From: Oscillospiraceae bacterium MB24-C1
Lineage (GTDB): Bacteria; Bacillota; Clostridia; Oscillospirales; Ruminococcaceae
Reading direction: 5' to 3'
DNA length: 64,000 nt
Assembly: GCA_030913685.1 (NCBI GenBank)
Contig: CP133187.1
Coordinates: forward strand, 2,484,001-2,548,000
The notes below the pieces were generated by a model. It ran no database searches, had not been told where the DNA came from, and worked only from the letters and a program-made list of their open reading frames with translations. A program made the translations under genes and the position numbers. Positions 37,814 to 45,874 of the stretch are shown here, piece by piece (within the stretch, counting starts at the first letter, position 1; the number at the start of each line of letters is the position of its first letter).

Positions 37814-37933
37814 TAACAGTTTGGCACGTCTTGCTCTGCTGCGCGCGGGTGGAGCATTTTTTATGACCTGTCACTATTTTTGTTCCAAATGTACGAATAT
37901 TCATCCTGTGATATTAAAAAAGGAGACTAAATT

Positions 37934-38872
37934 ATGAACACTTTTACTGAAAAGGCAACCAAATTTTTGGACGTTCTCGACGAGGTTTACCGCCGTGGTG
38001 CCATTACTGCGATGCTAGACGACGCGGCGCTTTCCAGCCAGTTTGCCGGCGCAAAGACCATCAAGTTGCCTAAAATTGCCGTGGACGGCGCGGGAGACTA
38101 CGACCGAGATAACGGCTACGCACAGGGCGGGGTGGCTGCCTCTTTTGAGGAGCACACCCTAAAGTATGACCGCGGCAGAAAGTTTAGAATTGACGTACTC
38201 GACGACGACGAGGCCGCGTTTGACCTCTACCGTCAGGTGGCGCTGCAATATTTGCGCACCCGCGAGATTCCCGAGATTGACGCCATCCGCTTTGCCGAAA
38301 TCTTTGACGCCGCCAGCCGCGCAGGTACACTTGGCACCGTGGTGCAGGCTGACCTGAACGCAACCGCCAAGCCACTGGCTCTGTTTGATGCGGCTGAAAA
38401 AACACTCAACGAAAACGAGGTGCCCGATGAGGGCCGCGTGCTGTTTTGCACCAATGATTTTTATGCGCTACTCAAATCTTCCGACGTGATTGCACGCCGG
38501 TTGGATGTAGGCGCTAACACCGGCGACATCGACCGCCGCGTCGTGATGCTCGACGGCATCACCCCGATCATCCGGGTGCCGCAGTCGCGTTTTATGACCC
38601 GAATTGCCCTGCTTGACGGCAGCAGTGCCGAGCAGAAGGTCGGCGGCTATACCCCCATCGCGGGTACGAGCTGCGACATTAATTTTGTCTACGCCAACAA
38701 AGACGCGTTGCACGGGGTAATCAAGCGCCGGTTTTCTAAGATTGTCGAGCCCGCGGCCAACCAGTCGGCCGACGCTTATGACATCTTCTACCGTGCGCAC
38801 CACGACCTAATCGTCAAGGATAACGAGACAGCGGGCATCTACATCCACACCAAGGCCACCGCGCGCGCTTAA
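37934..38872 (+). CDS. Major capsid protein
   Basis: A 312-residue protein of HK97-like type, as judged by position and by segments such as GAKTIKLPKI, YDRDNGYAQGGV, KYDRGRKFRIDVLDDDEAA and the C-terminal TSCDINFVYANKDALHGVIK. AAAAGGAGAC precedes the ATG. It follows the scaffold and precedes connector genes, the normal order of PBSX- and SPP1-like head modules. No protease gene lies nearby, so the head matures without cleavage or the protease is lost. The reading frame is intact. Confidence 0.87.
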   Translation: MNTFTEKATKFLDVLDEVYRRGAITAMLDDAALSSQFAGAKTIKLPKIAVDGAGDYDRDNGYAQGGVAASFEEHTLKYDRGRKFRIDVLDDDEAAFDLYRQVALQYLRTREIPEIDAIRFAEIFDAASRAGTLGTVVQADLNATAKPLALFDAAEKTLNENEVPDEGRVLFCTNDFYALLKSSDVIARRLDVGANTGDIDRRVVMLDGITPIIRVPQSRFMTRIALLDGSSAEQKVGGYTPIAGTSCDINFVYANKDALHGVIKRRFSKIVEPAANQSADAYDIFYRAHHDLIVKDNETAGIYIHTKATARA

Positions 38873-38888
38873 TGCGGGGGTGGACAAC

Positions 38889-39047
38889 ATGACATATATG
38901 AAAAACGGCGGTTTGATCAGAATAGTCAATGACCGTGACGTGGCACGCTTTGTCGAGATGGGCTATGTCCCCATGGCAAAAAGTGAGAAGCCCGCCCGAA
39001 AGGCTGCCCGCAAACACAAGGAGGAAAAACCTCATGGTGGCGCGTGA
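38889..39047 (+). CDS. Small basic protein between capsid and connector genes
   Basis: A 52-residue frame opening MTYMKNGGLIRIVNDRD and ending in a Lys/Arg-rich tail. It begins 17 bases after the capsid stop and overlaps the connector start by 14 bases. Comparable short genes occur at this place in clostridial prophages. The ribosome binding site is poor, but the tight fit into the operon supports it. The function is unknown. Confidence 0.6.
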   Translation: MTYMKNGGLIRIVNDRDVARFVEMGYVPMAKSEKPARKAARKHKEEKPHGGA

Positions 39048-39369
39048 TGTTTCGGCGCTCGTCGCAGAGCTGTCGGCGCGGGATTTGATGTTCGGCGCGA
39101 CCGAGGCGCAGGCGCGATCAGTCGCAGAACAGGCCAGACTTCAGTTAGCGTCTTATTGCAACTTGTCGGAATTCGCCCCGCTGCCGGACGGCATGTTCTA
39201 CGGCTGGCTGACACTGACGGGCGCGCTACTATCTTTGCGTACCGACGCTACAGCGGGGCGGGTGACCAGCGTTTCGGAAGGGGATAGGACGGTGACCTTC
39301 TCACAGGAGAATGAGGGGTTGCCCGCTGCTTGCAAGGCGGTCGCCGGCCGCTACCGCAGACTGGGATAA
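39034..39369 (+). CDS. Head-tail connector protein
   Basis: A 111-residue protein, mostly helical, with the plan of phage gp6/YqbG-like connectors: an N-terminal helical domain (SALVAELSARDLMF, AQARSVAEQARLQLASYCN) followed by a short beta part (RVTSVSEGDRTVTFSQ). It would sit between portal and tail completion ring. The ATG at 39034 follows AAGGAGGAAAAACC; the longer frame from 38929 lies inside the small upstream gene. Confidence 0.7.
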   Translation: MVARDVSALVAELSARDLMFGATEAQARSVAEQARLQLASYCNLSEFAPLPDGMFYGWLTLTGALLSLRTDATAGRVTSVSEGDRTVTFSQENEGLPAACKAVAGRYRRLG

Positions 39370-39435
39370 CAGAATATCTTTTGAGGTCGGGCGGATTTCT
39401 GTCCGGCCTCGTTTTATAACAGGGAGGGAATCGAT

Positions 39436-39810
39436 TTGGATATTCCGGGAGGGGCCGCCGCGCGGGCTGCTTTGTCGGCTATGTATAGCGACACCGCTGT
39501 CATCAAGCGCAGCTGTACCGATGCGGCGACCAACAGCATGGTGACTGAAACAGTGTATGACGGGGTGCGCTGTCATCTTTCAAGCCGAAAGGGACTGGGT
39601 GCGCGACGCACCGCCTCGCTGAGCCAGACCGCGGCGCAGGCGCAGACAAACGCGGGCTATACCGTGTTTTTTGACTCCTGTATTACGGTGCAACCGGGCG
39701 ATTTTCTTACGGTGACGCATGGGGAACAGACGGTGCGTGGGCGCGCGGGGCTGGCCGATTACGGCACGCTCGGGGTCACCGTCGCGCTCGACGGCGTGGT
39801 GATCGCCTGA
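39436..39810 (+). CDS. Head-closure/adaptor-like protein
   Basis: A 124-residue protein placed where head-closure (stopper) proteins are encoded, between connector and tail terminator. The beta-rich core (DTAVIKRSCTD, GVRCHLSSRKGLG, YTVFFDSCITVQPGDFLTVTHG) fits that class. TTG at 39436 is taken as start because AGGGAGGG lies just upstream. Assignment is by gene order and general character. Confidence 0.6.
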   Translation: MDIPGGAAARAALSAMYSDTAVIKRSCTDAATNSMVTETVYDGVRCHLSSRKGLGARRTASLSQTAAQAQTNAGYTVFFDSCITVQPGDFLTVTHGEQTVRGRAGLADYGTLGVTVALDGVVIA

Positions 39811-39835
39811 TTCCATGCTAAAGGGAGAAAAGACA

Positions 39836-40321
39836 ATGGCAATTATTTTTGACTCGGGACTGTTGACGCGCCGGGAGGCCAAAACGCTAACCCCGGCGGA
39901 TTTGTGCAAAATCGCGCTTTGCAGTGCGGTAGCGGTGCAGTTGCCGGGCGCGACGGTGTATGCTTCCGCACAGGCGCAGGGGGTGGTCGCGCCGGCGGTG
40001 TTTGTGCGCTTTGGCAAGATTGCGGCGCGAGAGAAGCTGGGTGGCGTTGAGCAGGTAGTCGTCGAGGCACAGTGCCGTTATCTTCCGCTGGCAGCGGAGG
40101 ACGACGGCGAAAACGAGACGGCCATGCAGGCGATGCTCGACGCGCTGCTGGCAATCAACGGCGGGGAAGCGGATTTTTCCAGCCGGAACCGAACCGCCGA
40201 ACGCACCGAACTCGGGGCGACCACCAAGGGGGAAATTCGGTTGGAGATTCGGCGGAAAGATGCCGCCGAGCTGGCCGAAGGCATTATGCGGACGCTGGAG
40301 CTGGGGGTACAGGCAGGATAG
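39836..40321 (+). CDS. Tail terminator-like protein
   Basis: A 161-residue protein directly before the tail sheath, where tail terminator/completion proteins (XkdJ region) are encoded. It shows an alpha/beta pattern (GVVAPAVFVRFGKIAAREK, VVVEAQCRYLPLA, GEIRLEIRRKDAAE). The ATG at 39836 follows GGGAGAAAAGACA. It would cap the tail tube and allow head joining. Assignment rests mostly on synteny. Confidence 0.6.
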   Translation: MAIIFDSGLLTRREAKTLTPADLCKIALCSAVAVQLPGATVYASAQAQGVVAPAVFVRFGKIAAREKLGGVEQVVVEAQCRYLPLAAEDDGENETAMQAMLDALLAINGGEADFSSRNRTAERTELGATTKGEIRLEIRRKDAAELAEGIMRTLELGVQAG

Positions 40322-40393
40322 TTTGCGTAACCCGCGCTAAATCAAAACTTTATATCTTTAAATACATCTATATAATCAAAGCGAAAAGGAGAC

Positions 40394-41671
40394 ATGAAAA
40401 TGGCACAATTGACAGGCGCAGTTATCAATGTTTACAGCGAAAAGACCCTCGCCATTGAGGCGGGAGCCAGAGGCACGGCGGCCATTGCGCTGCCGCTGGA
40501 TTGGTATATGGAAGGCAAGCTCATCACGCTCAACGTCGACGATTCCGCGTTTTTAAAACTCGGGCACATGCTCGACGATATGATCGAAGTGCGTGAAATA
40601 TGTAAGCGCGCTTCCAAGGTGCTGATTTATCCGCTTTGCACTGGCGGCGTGAAGGCGTCGGCAACACTGGGCGAAAACCTGACCGCGACCGCGCTAAAAC
40701 AGGGCGCACGCGGCAACGATGTCAGCGTGGTGGTAGTAAAATCGGGCGAGCTGTGGCAGGTAAAGACCTTTATCGATGGCTGTGTGGCGGACAGCCAGCT
40801 TGTGACGGATGCAGCGGCCTTTAAGCCCAACGATTTTGTCGCCATCAGCGGTACAGGCGCCCTTGCTGCAACCACTGTAAAGCTAACCGGCGGCAGCGAC
40901 GGTGCGGTGGTCGACACGGCGTATGACATCTTTCTCGAAGCGCTCAAGACTGAGGAATTCCAGACCATCGCTTACACCGGTGCCGATGCGGGCATCAAGC
41001 AAAAGCTGGTCGAATATGTCCAGCGACAGCGCGATGACGAGGACAAGTTCATTCAGGCCTGCGTGGGGAATATGCCTGCCGACTACGAGGGCATTATCTC
41101 GTTTGCAAACGGCGTTATTCTAAACGATGGCACCGCGCTGGACGCAAACATGGTCTCGGCGTGGCTGGCGGGCGCAACCGCCGCGGCTGCGGTGAATGAA
41201 TCGCTCACTTACGACAGTTACGACGGCGCGGATAGCGTCACCGAAAAGCTGACCAGATCTCAGCAGCTTGTCTACAAAAATCAGGGTCTGGGTTGTTTTA
41301 TCCTGAACAACGGCAAGGCCAAGGTTGAAAGCGACATCAACACATTGGTGACCTACACGGTGCAAAAGCAGAAGGATTTTTGTAAAAACCGTGTGCTGCG
41401 TGTCATTGATGGAGTTTGCACCGATATCAAGGCGGTGTTTGATTCTTCCTTTGCGGGCGCGGAACACAACAATGCAAACGGGCGCAACCGCTTTAAGGCG
41501 AGCATCTGTGACTATATGACTGCGCTGCAAAATCAGAACGCCATCGAGGAATTTGAATCTGACGACGTGACCGTCGCCGCCGGTGCGGATAAGGACGCTG
41601 TGGTGGTTACCCTGCGCATTAAGCCCGTTGACAGCATGGAAAAGGCGAACATCACCGTTCGCGTGAGATAA
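40394..41671 (+). CDS. Contractile tail sheath protein (XkdK-like)
   Basis: This 425-residue protein shows that the tail is contractile. Sheath features are the N-terminal beta handshake region, the central domain (AATTVKLTGGSDGAVV, YDIFLEALKTEEFQTIAY), and the C-terminal part with QQLVYKNQGLGCFILNNGKAKVESDINTLVTYT, RVIDGVCTDIKAVFD and a final beta strand (DAVVVTLRIKPVDSMEKANITVRV). AAAAGGAGAC precedes ATG AAA ATG; either Met is possible. Length is typical of PBSX-type sheaths. Confidence 0.92.
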   Translation: MKMAQLTGAVINVYSEKTLAIEAGARGTAAIALPLDWYMEGKLITLNVDDSAFLKLGHMLDDMIEVREICKRASKVLIYPLCTGGVKASATLGENLTATALKQGARGNDVSVVVVKSGELWQVKTFIDGCVADSQLVTDAAAFKPNDFVAISGTGALAATTVKLTGGSDGAVVDTAYDIFLEALKTEEFQTIAYTGADAGIKQKLVEYVQRQRDDEDKFIQACVGNMPADYEGIISFANGVILNDGTALDANMVSAWLAGATAAAAVNESLTYDSYDGADSVTEKLTRSQQLVYKNQGLGCFILNNGKAKVESDINTLVTYTVQKQKDFCKNRVLRVIDGVCTDIKAVFDSSFAGAEHNNANGRNRFKASICDYMTALQNQNAIEEFESDDVTVAAGADKDAVVVTLRIKPVDSMEKANITVRVR

Positions 41672-41685
41672 GGGGAGGATAACAC

Positions 41686-42132
41686 ATGGATAAGGTAAAG
41701 CTTTCTAGTATTCCCGCGGGGCACGACGGCAACGGCTATATCACGCTGGACGGCGGCGTGGTGGCGGCGTTTCGCATCGCGAAGATTTCGGCTCAGCTCG
41801 ACGTCACCAAGGAAAGCCGCCGATTTTTGGGTGAGGTGATGACCCAGAACGCCGCCCGCGGCATGGCGGGCAGCGGCAACGTGTCTTATTACCACACGAC
41901 CACCGCGCTTATTGACGCGATGAAAAAGTATCAGAACGGCGACAGCTACCCTGAACTGACGCTGCAATACTACGCCGAAGCACCCGGAAGCAAAGGCCGC
42001 TGCGAGGTGGTGCTGCGCAATGTGGTACTCGATGCGGTGAGCTTTGGCGCACTAGACGATTCTTCCGACGATGCCATGATGAACGAGAGTGCGTTTTCAT
42101 TTGACGATTTCGACATCATTGAGCGGTTCTAG
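41686..42132 (+). CDS. Tail tube protein (XkdM-like)
   Basis: A 148-residue tube subunit, 14 bases after the sheath stop, in the normal order. Diagnostic segments are GYITLDGGVVAAFRIAKISAQLDVTKESRRFLGEVM at the start and SFGALDDSSDDAMMNESAFSFDDFDIIERF at the end. GGGGAGGATAAC precedes the ATG. A terminator follows immediately, so the sheath-tube operon ends here. Confidence 0.9.
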   Translation: MDKVKLSSIPAGHDGNGYITLDGGVVAAFRIAKISAQLDVTKESRRFLGEVMTQNAARGMAGSGNVSYYHTTTALIDAMKKYQNGDSYPELTLQYYAEAPGSKGRCEVVLRNVVLDAVSFGALDDSSDDAMMNESAFSFDDFDIIERF

Positions 42133-42142
42133 AAACAACAGG

Positions 42143-42173
42143 GGGGCGGCTTATTAAAGCCGCCCCTTTTTCT
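42143..42173 (+). terminator. Terminator after the tube gene
   Basis: GGGGCGGCTT pairs with AAGCCGCCCC across ATTA, followed by TTTTT. Confidence 0.9.
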
Positions 42174-42478
42174 ACAGCTCAGGGAAAATAGTTTTTCGAT
42201 ACAATGCGACACACCGCGCGAATAAAGCGTTAAAATTAGGTGAAAAGTGCATTGGTAATTTGCACAGAGGCGCTGCAAAAAGCGTCATAATAAGACAAAA
42301 TTCTGTTTGTTACAACAAGATATGAGCGGCAGTTGAGAGCCGCTCGACAAAATCCGCCATCGCGCGCAAGAGGGTTTGTCCAAAAAGGCGCGCGGGGCAA
42401 GGCTTATTCATCCTATGCAAGAAAATACAAAAATATGCCGCGGGGCTGTATTTTCCGCGGCGAAAGGGGTTATTTTTT
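42174..42478. other. Gap between tube gene and first DUF2577 gene
   Basis: Two small hairpins are visible: GAGCGGC/GCCGCTC near 42325-42346 and CCGCGG/CCGCGG near 42437-42461, just before the next gene. In PBSX-like clusters the tail chaperone gene begins here, but no frame of that kind remains. No shared-box promoter is present. Confidence 0.45.
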
Positions 42479-42832
42479 ATGAATACTATTCGCTTGCTCA
42501 AGCAGATTGCGCGGGACGCCATCCGGACGGAAAGCCCCTGCGATATTATCTACGCCACCTATTTGGGCAATGCGCTGCGCATCGACGCGCTGCCGCTTGA
42601 CCTGCCGCTGGATATGGTGAACATTCCGTCTAAGATGCAGAAGATTGAGGGCAAGATCACCTGTACGCTTAAAGAAGGCGAGGGCGTGGCGATTGAGGGC
42701 AGCGGCGACGTGCGCAGCATTAAGCTGACCGACGTGCCGGTGACTATCACGCTGGAATTAAAGCCCGGCGACCATGTTATTGCGGCGCGGCATGGCGGCG
42801 GGCAGAAGTTCACTATTCTGGATAAGTACTAA
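42479..42832 (+). CDS. DUF2577 (XkdR-like) baseplate-associated protein, copy a
   Basis: A 117-residue protein that, with 51637-51990, forms a pair of DUF2577 paralogues. Shared segments are ALRIDALPLDLPLDM, IPSKMQKIEGKITC and the C-terminal KLTDVPVTITLELKPGDHV...GGGQKFTILDK. In PBSX-type tails this protein is encoded after the hub protein, but here copy a lies directly after the tube and before the FYEDN array. Its exact role in baseplate assembly is not established. AAAGGGGTTATTTTTT precedes the ATG. Confidence 0.8.
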   Translation: MNTIRLLKQIARDAIRTESPCDIIYATYLGNALRIDALPLDLPLDMVNIPSKMQKIEGKITCTLKEGEGVAIEGSGDVRSIKLTDVPVTITLELKPGDHVIAARHGGGQKFTILDKY

Positions 42833-42865
42833 GGGCGGAATATGCACAGGGCGGTTTTATGCAAA

Positions 42866-42897
42866 CGAAAAACGCACAGGTTGCCCTGTGCGTTTTA
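42866..42897. terminator. Terminator between copy a of DUF2577 and FYEDN-1
   Basis: AAACGCACAGG pairs with CCTGTGCGTTTT. It lies between convergent genes and can serve both. Confidence 0.8.
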
Positions 42898-42905
42898 TAT
42901 GCGTA

Positions 42906-43139
42906 TTAGCCGAAGATGCCTTTCTTTTTAGGCTCCTCTTCAACGTAGGGGGTGTAGGGCTGGTTGTCTTCGTAGAAGATGGTATAACAAATTATCACGC
43001 TACCAGCATTGGACATGATAATATTTTTGATACTATCATACCCTACTTGAGCAATGAATTCTTCAATAGGAGATAGTTCTTTACGCTGATTATCATACAA
43101 ACGATTGGAATTCATTTGAAAAACTTTAATTCGTATCAC
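42906..43139 (-). CDS. FYEDN family protein 1
   Basis: A 77-residue protein and first member of a seven-gene minus-strand family in this tail cluster. Family plan: a first beta strand (IRIKVFQ), a charged helix ending IEEFIAQVGYDSIKNI, then a strand with TIFYEDN. This member ends with an extra tail (PKKKGIFG) shared with member 2. The GTG start has TAGGAGG 8 bases upstream, and TATTAT with an upstream TTTTTC at 17 bases may be its promoter. No known domain is recognised; a loose resemblance to short sporulation proteins such as Cse60 is only a guess. It points away from the decayed 18-codon frame at 43197. Confidence 0.75.
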   Translation of the reverse strand: MIRIKVFQMNSNRLYDNQRKELSPIEEFIAQVGYDSIKNIIMSNAGSVIICYTIFYEDNQPYTPYVEEEPKKKGIFG

Positions 43140-43196
43140 AATAAAGTCCTCCTAGAGTTTTCCTTAATAATAACATAAAGGAGTGGCAAGAAAAAG

Positions 43197-43255
43197 GTGG
43201 AAAATCAACAAGCTGCTGTCTTGCAGGCGGACGAGCTGATCGATACGGAGAAGTA
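43197..43255 (+). pseudogene. Remnant frame diverging from FYEDN-1
   Basis: A GTG preceded by AAGGAGTGG opens only 18 codons (VENQQAAVLQADELIDTEK, then stop). It occupies the place where other FYEDN genes face a divergent plus-strand gene, and it resembles the opening of the tape-measure-like gene at 43680 (VLQPDELMKE). It is probably the stub of a deleted copy. Confidence 0.35.
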
Positions 43256-43312
43256 AACAGGGTAAAGGCGCGCTGGCATAACCCACCGCCTGTGGGGCAG
43301 GGCGGCTTTAGG

Positions 43313-43346
43313 CAAACAAAAAGCGCACAGGACAGCCCTGTGCGTT
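43313..43346. terminator. Terminator after FYEDN-2
   Basis: AAAAGCGCACAGG pairs with CCTGTGCGTTTTT. It is nearly the same element as at 42866, showing that gene and terminator were duplicated together. Confidence 0.8.
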
Positions 43347-43359
43347 TTTAAGATGCGTA

Positions 43360-43617
43360 TTAGCCGAAGATGCCTTTCTTTTTGGCGGCGTCCGTTTTAG
43401 TGCGTGGGGTGTAGGGCTGGCCGTCTTCGTAGAAGAAAGAATAACAGGAGTAAGAGCTATTGGGGCCCGAAACGATAATATTTTTAATATTTTCATAACC
43501 AATTTCAGCAATAAATTCTTCAACTTTTTCTATTTCATTGGCACTTAAATCTGCGTAATTAGACGAGGTCTTAGAAGCTATATCCGAGTTTATTTGAATA
43601 ACTTTCAAACGTATCAC
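43360..43617 (-). CDS. FYEDN family protein 2
   Basis: An 85-residue family member. It has the strand IRLKVIQI, the helix EKVEEFIAEIGYENIKNI and the strand SFFYEDG, and ends in KKKGIFG as member 1 does. GTG at 43617 is the start, with GGGAGGG 7 bases upstream; an ATG frame reaching 43656 is longer but lies before the ribosome binding site. A weak promoter (TTTCAC, 17 bases, TATTAT) lies in the 62-base gap it shares with the divergent gene at 43680. Confidence 0.75.
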   Translation of the reverse strand: MIRLKVIQINSDIASKTSSNYADLSANEIEKVEEFIAEIGYENIKNIIVSGPNSSYSCYSFFYEDGQPYTPRTKTDAAKKKGIFG

Positions 43618-43679
43618 AATATTACCCTCCCAAGTTTTTCTTAAATAATAACACATAATTGAAAGAGGTGAAAGACAAT

Positions 43680-44759
43680 ATGGATAAAACTAGTGTTTTG
43701 CAGCCTGATGAGTTAATGAAAGAGGTTGCAAAGCAAGGTGGAGCCATTGCGGGGTTGCTTAATAATCAGTGGACAACCCTGCAATTGCTTGATGGCACAC
43801 TGCTGATGTCTTTCGGGATGCATAGTCAGCTTTTTGCAGCTATGTTGGGTGAGCTTGCACTGCAAAATAGCTTTGCCAGTGCGCAGTTGGGCGAACAGCA
43901 GCTTTACGATGCGGCTGCGTTAGAAGGCGCGTCTGCAATGTATCTGCTAACGAGTACACTTTCGGGTAATGTAGACAGGATGACAGGGTATCTGCTCAGA
44001 ATGATGAATTTTAGTGAAACGACTAACGAAAGCATTGGGCAAGTGTTGCCGTTGCTAAAGGAAATGAGAGAATCCAGTGGAATTAACGATGCAGCCAACA
44101 CGGCATTTGGTGGTATTGGGGCAATGTCAAGTGTAGGAGATGCTATCCAAAAATCTAACATTGGTGGGGTTGGAACTGCTCTTAAAACTTTTGGTGGCGC
44201 CGCTGGAATTATGGGTAAACTTGGTGCGCTTGCTCCGCTGCTTACCTCTGCTGCGCCGTTACTGGTTGGCGGTCTGGCGGTGGCGGGCATTGGTACAATC
44301 GCGTATAAAGCTTATAAAAACCATAAGGCAAAAAAAGAGGAAGAAAAGAAGGAAGAGGAAGCTCGAACTAATGTAGCAAACCCCCTGACCGGCGTGGAAG
44401 ATGAGGTGGATACCGGACAGGCGAGAGCTCAGGTTCAAGTTGATACTACACAGGCTCTAGTAGACCCCTTTAACACAGGGCAGGGTGAAGATTCAGCCTA
44501 CAACAAGTATCAAGGCCAAATTGAAAGTAGCCAAAAGACAGCTGACACCCTGCGCGAAGCGGTCAGAACTGGCAATATCGACGTAGCGGCGCAGCTTGGC
44601 GCGGTGGCAGATGCTCTCCAAAGGCTGGCTGAAAAACCCGCTGATCGCAACGTGAAAAGTGAGATTGTCATCAACACGCTGAAAACCAACACGACGCTCT
44701 CGGAGTTTAAGGAAATGTTCATCGAAACGTTGGTTCGCGATCTGGAAACAGTGGAGTAA
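43680..44759 (+). CDS. Short tape-measure-like protein a
   Basis: A 359-residue protein not assigned to a family. The N-terminal 160 residues are helical. Residues about 183-205 form a Gly/Ala/Leu-rich hydrophobic segment (LLVGGLAVAGIGTIAYKAY), followed by a highly charged stretch, a variable linker, and a conserved C-terminus (NVKSEIVINTLKTN, FKEMFIETLVRDLETVE). A central hydrophobic zone and this kind of C-terminus are seen in phage tape measure proteins, but those are usually longer. The canonical tape-measure slot at 47.6 kb is empty. A second, 5'-truncated copy lies at 45736-46242. GAGGTGAAAGACAAT precedes the ATG. Confidence 0.55.
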   Translation: MDKTSVLQPDELMKEVAKQGGAIAGLLNNQWTTLQLLDGTLLMSFGMHSQLFAAMLGELALQNSFASAQLGEQQLYDAAALEGASAMYLLTSTLSGNVDRMTGYLLRMMNFSETTNESIGQVLPLLKEMRESSGINDAANTAFGGIGAMSSVGDAIQKSNIGGVGTALKTFGGAAGIMGKLGALAPLLTSAAPLLVGGLAVAGIGTIAYKAYKNHKAKKEEEKKEEEARTNVANPLTGVEDEVDTGQARAQVQVDTTQALVDPFNTGQGEDSAYNKYQGQIESSQKTADTLREAVRTGNIDVAAQLGAVADALQRLAEKPADRNVKSEIVINTLKTNTTLSEFKEMFIETLVRDLETVE

Positions 44760-44763
44760 AAGC

Positions 44764-44797
44764 AAAACCGCAGGAATTCACCCTACGGTTTATCTTT
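44764..44797. terminator. Terminator between tape-measure-like gene a and FYEDN-3
   Basis: AAACCGCAGG pairs imperfectly with CCTACGGTTT, followed by ATCTTTATTT. The same element recurs at 46247-46279. Confidence 0.7.
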
Positions 44798-44799
44798 AT

Positions 44800-45063
44800 T
44801 TACCTGCAGCCTTGACCATTGTCTTCGTAGAAAATGGTATATATTAAACAATAAATGTCACCAGATGTTGTTATTTTACGTACGTTTTCAAAACCAATTT
44901 CGGATATAAACTCCTCGATAAGGGTATATTCTTCTTCACGTCTGGCCAGTTTTTTTTGATACTTGGCCTTGCCTTTTTCGCTTTGGTCGTTTCTAGCTGC
45001 TATTTCGGCAGAAGGAAAATCAAAAAGGTCTGGGCTAATTTTAAAAACTTTCATTCTTATCAT
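44800..45063 (-). CDS. FYEDN family protein 3
   Basis: An 87-residue family member: strand IRMKVFKI, Lys/Glu-rich helix, LIEEFISEIGFENVRKI and IYTIFYEDNGQG. ATG at 45063 follows GGAGGTTTTTAGT; the longer frame to 45120 is upstream of its own promoter. It is the partner of member 5 in a tandem duplication, but the two have diverged strongly in the first half. Confidence 0.78.
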   Translation of the reverse strand: MIRMKVFKISPDLFDFPSAEIAARNDQSEKGKAKYQKKLARREEEYTLIEEFISEIGFENVRKITTSGDIYCLIYTIFYEDNGQGCR

Positions 45064-45091
45064 ACTAAAAACCTCCGCTATGTTTTTTATC

Positions 45092-45120
45092 ATTCTAGCA
45101 CCAAAGGAAAAGGTTGGCAA
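45092..45120 (-). promoter_or_regulatory. Sigma-A promoter of FYEDN-3
   Basis: Read on the minus strand: TTGCCA, 17 bases, TAGAAT, followed closely by the GGAGG site. Confidence 0.75.
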
Positions 45121-45140
45121 TGAACGCGGGGGACAACATC

Positions 45141-45173
45141 AAAAAAGGGGGAGCGCAATGTCGTTCCCCCTTG
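45141..45173. terminator. Terminator between FYEDN-4 and the FYEDN-3 promoter
   Basis: AAGGGGGA pairs with TCCCCCTT around GCGCAATGTCGT. It isolates the two minus-strand cassettes. It recurs at 46628-46663. Confidence 0.7.
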
Positions 45174-45188
45174 GCGCGCAGGATGAAA

Positions 45189-45449
45189 TCACCCCGGCAG
45201 GTTGTCCTCGTAGAAAATCGTGTAGGTCATAATGCCCTCGCCACCGGGCGCGACAGCGATTTTGCGAATGTTCTCAAAGCCCACCACGGCGATGAATGCC
45301 TCGACAGGTGCCATTTCTTTTTTGCGCTGCTCGAGCTTTTGAGCATAGCGTTCCTTGCCCCTTGGCATGTTGCCGCTTTTTAAAAGCTCGTCGTAGTTTG
45401 TCAGATCAAATACCTTGAGGTTTAAGAGAAAAAGCTGCATTCTAACCAT
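45189..45449 (-). CDS. FYEDN family protein 4
   Basis: An 86-residue member: VRMQLFLLNLKVFDL, a basic helix with GKERYAQKLEQRKKEMAPVE, AFIAVVGFENIRKI and TYTIFYEDNLPG. Its protein is identical to member 6, although they lie 1,486 bases apart. ATG at 45449 follows GGAGGGATTTTGAC; the longer frame to 45500 overlaps its promoter. Confidence 0.8.
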   Translation of the reverse strand: MVRMQLFLLNLKVFDLTNYDELLKSGNMPRGKERYAQKLEQRKKEMAPVEAFIAVVGFENIRKIAVAPGGEGIMTYTIFYEDNLPG

Positions 45450-45471
45450 GTCAAAATCCCTCCACGATAAA

Positions 45472-45500
45472 ATTTTACCACATATTAGAAAATTCTTCAA
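45472..45500 (-). promoter_or_regulatory. Sigma-A promoter of FYEDN-4
   Basis: Read on the minus strand: TTGAAG, 17 bases, TAAAAT. The same promoter recurs at 46958-46986. Confidence 0.78.
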
Positions 45501-45538
45501 ATATTTCGAAAAAATCCAACTTAAAAGGAGTAAAAATT

Positions 45539-45874
45539 ATGAAAAATCTCGAAGGATTCTTAAACCCCAAGAAGAAACCAAACCTGCGCTTTATCCTCTC
45601 GGAGGATTTTGTCGGCGAGGATGGTGCGCCCCTCGTGTGGGAGATGCGCACCCTTTCGGCACGCGAGCTTTGCGAGGTGCGCGGCTACTACGAGGGTCGC
45701 GGGCAGGAGGAAACAACCCTCGCTCTGCTGCACCATTACTGGTTGGCGGTCTGGCGGTGGCGGGTATCGGCACAATGGCTTACAAGGCGTATAAAAACCA
45801 TAAGGCAAAAAAAGAGGCCGAAGCGGCCAATGATACTCTCTCCGAAAAATCAATTATGGACCCAGTTGCCTTAG
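45539..45874 (+). pseudogene. Truncated tail assembly chaperone copy
   Basis: The first 64 codons are nearly identical to the chaperone gene at 47025 (MKNLEGFLNPKKKPN onward), including its AAAAGGAG site. At about 45728-45735 the sequence switches, across a shared TCTGCTG, to a copy of the tape-measure-like gene in another frame. The reading frame then continues for about 47 unrelated residues. It is a recombination product and unlikely to be a working chaperone. Confidence 0.75.
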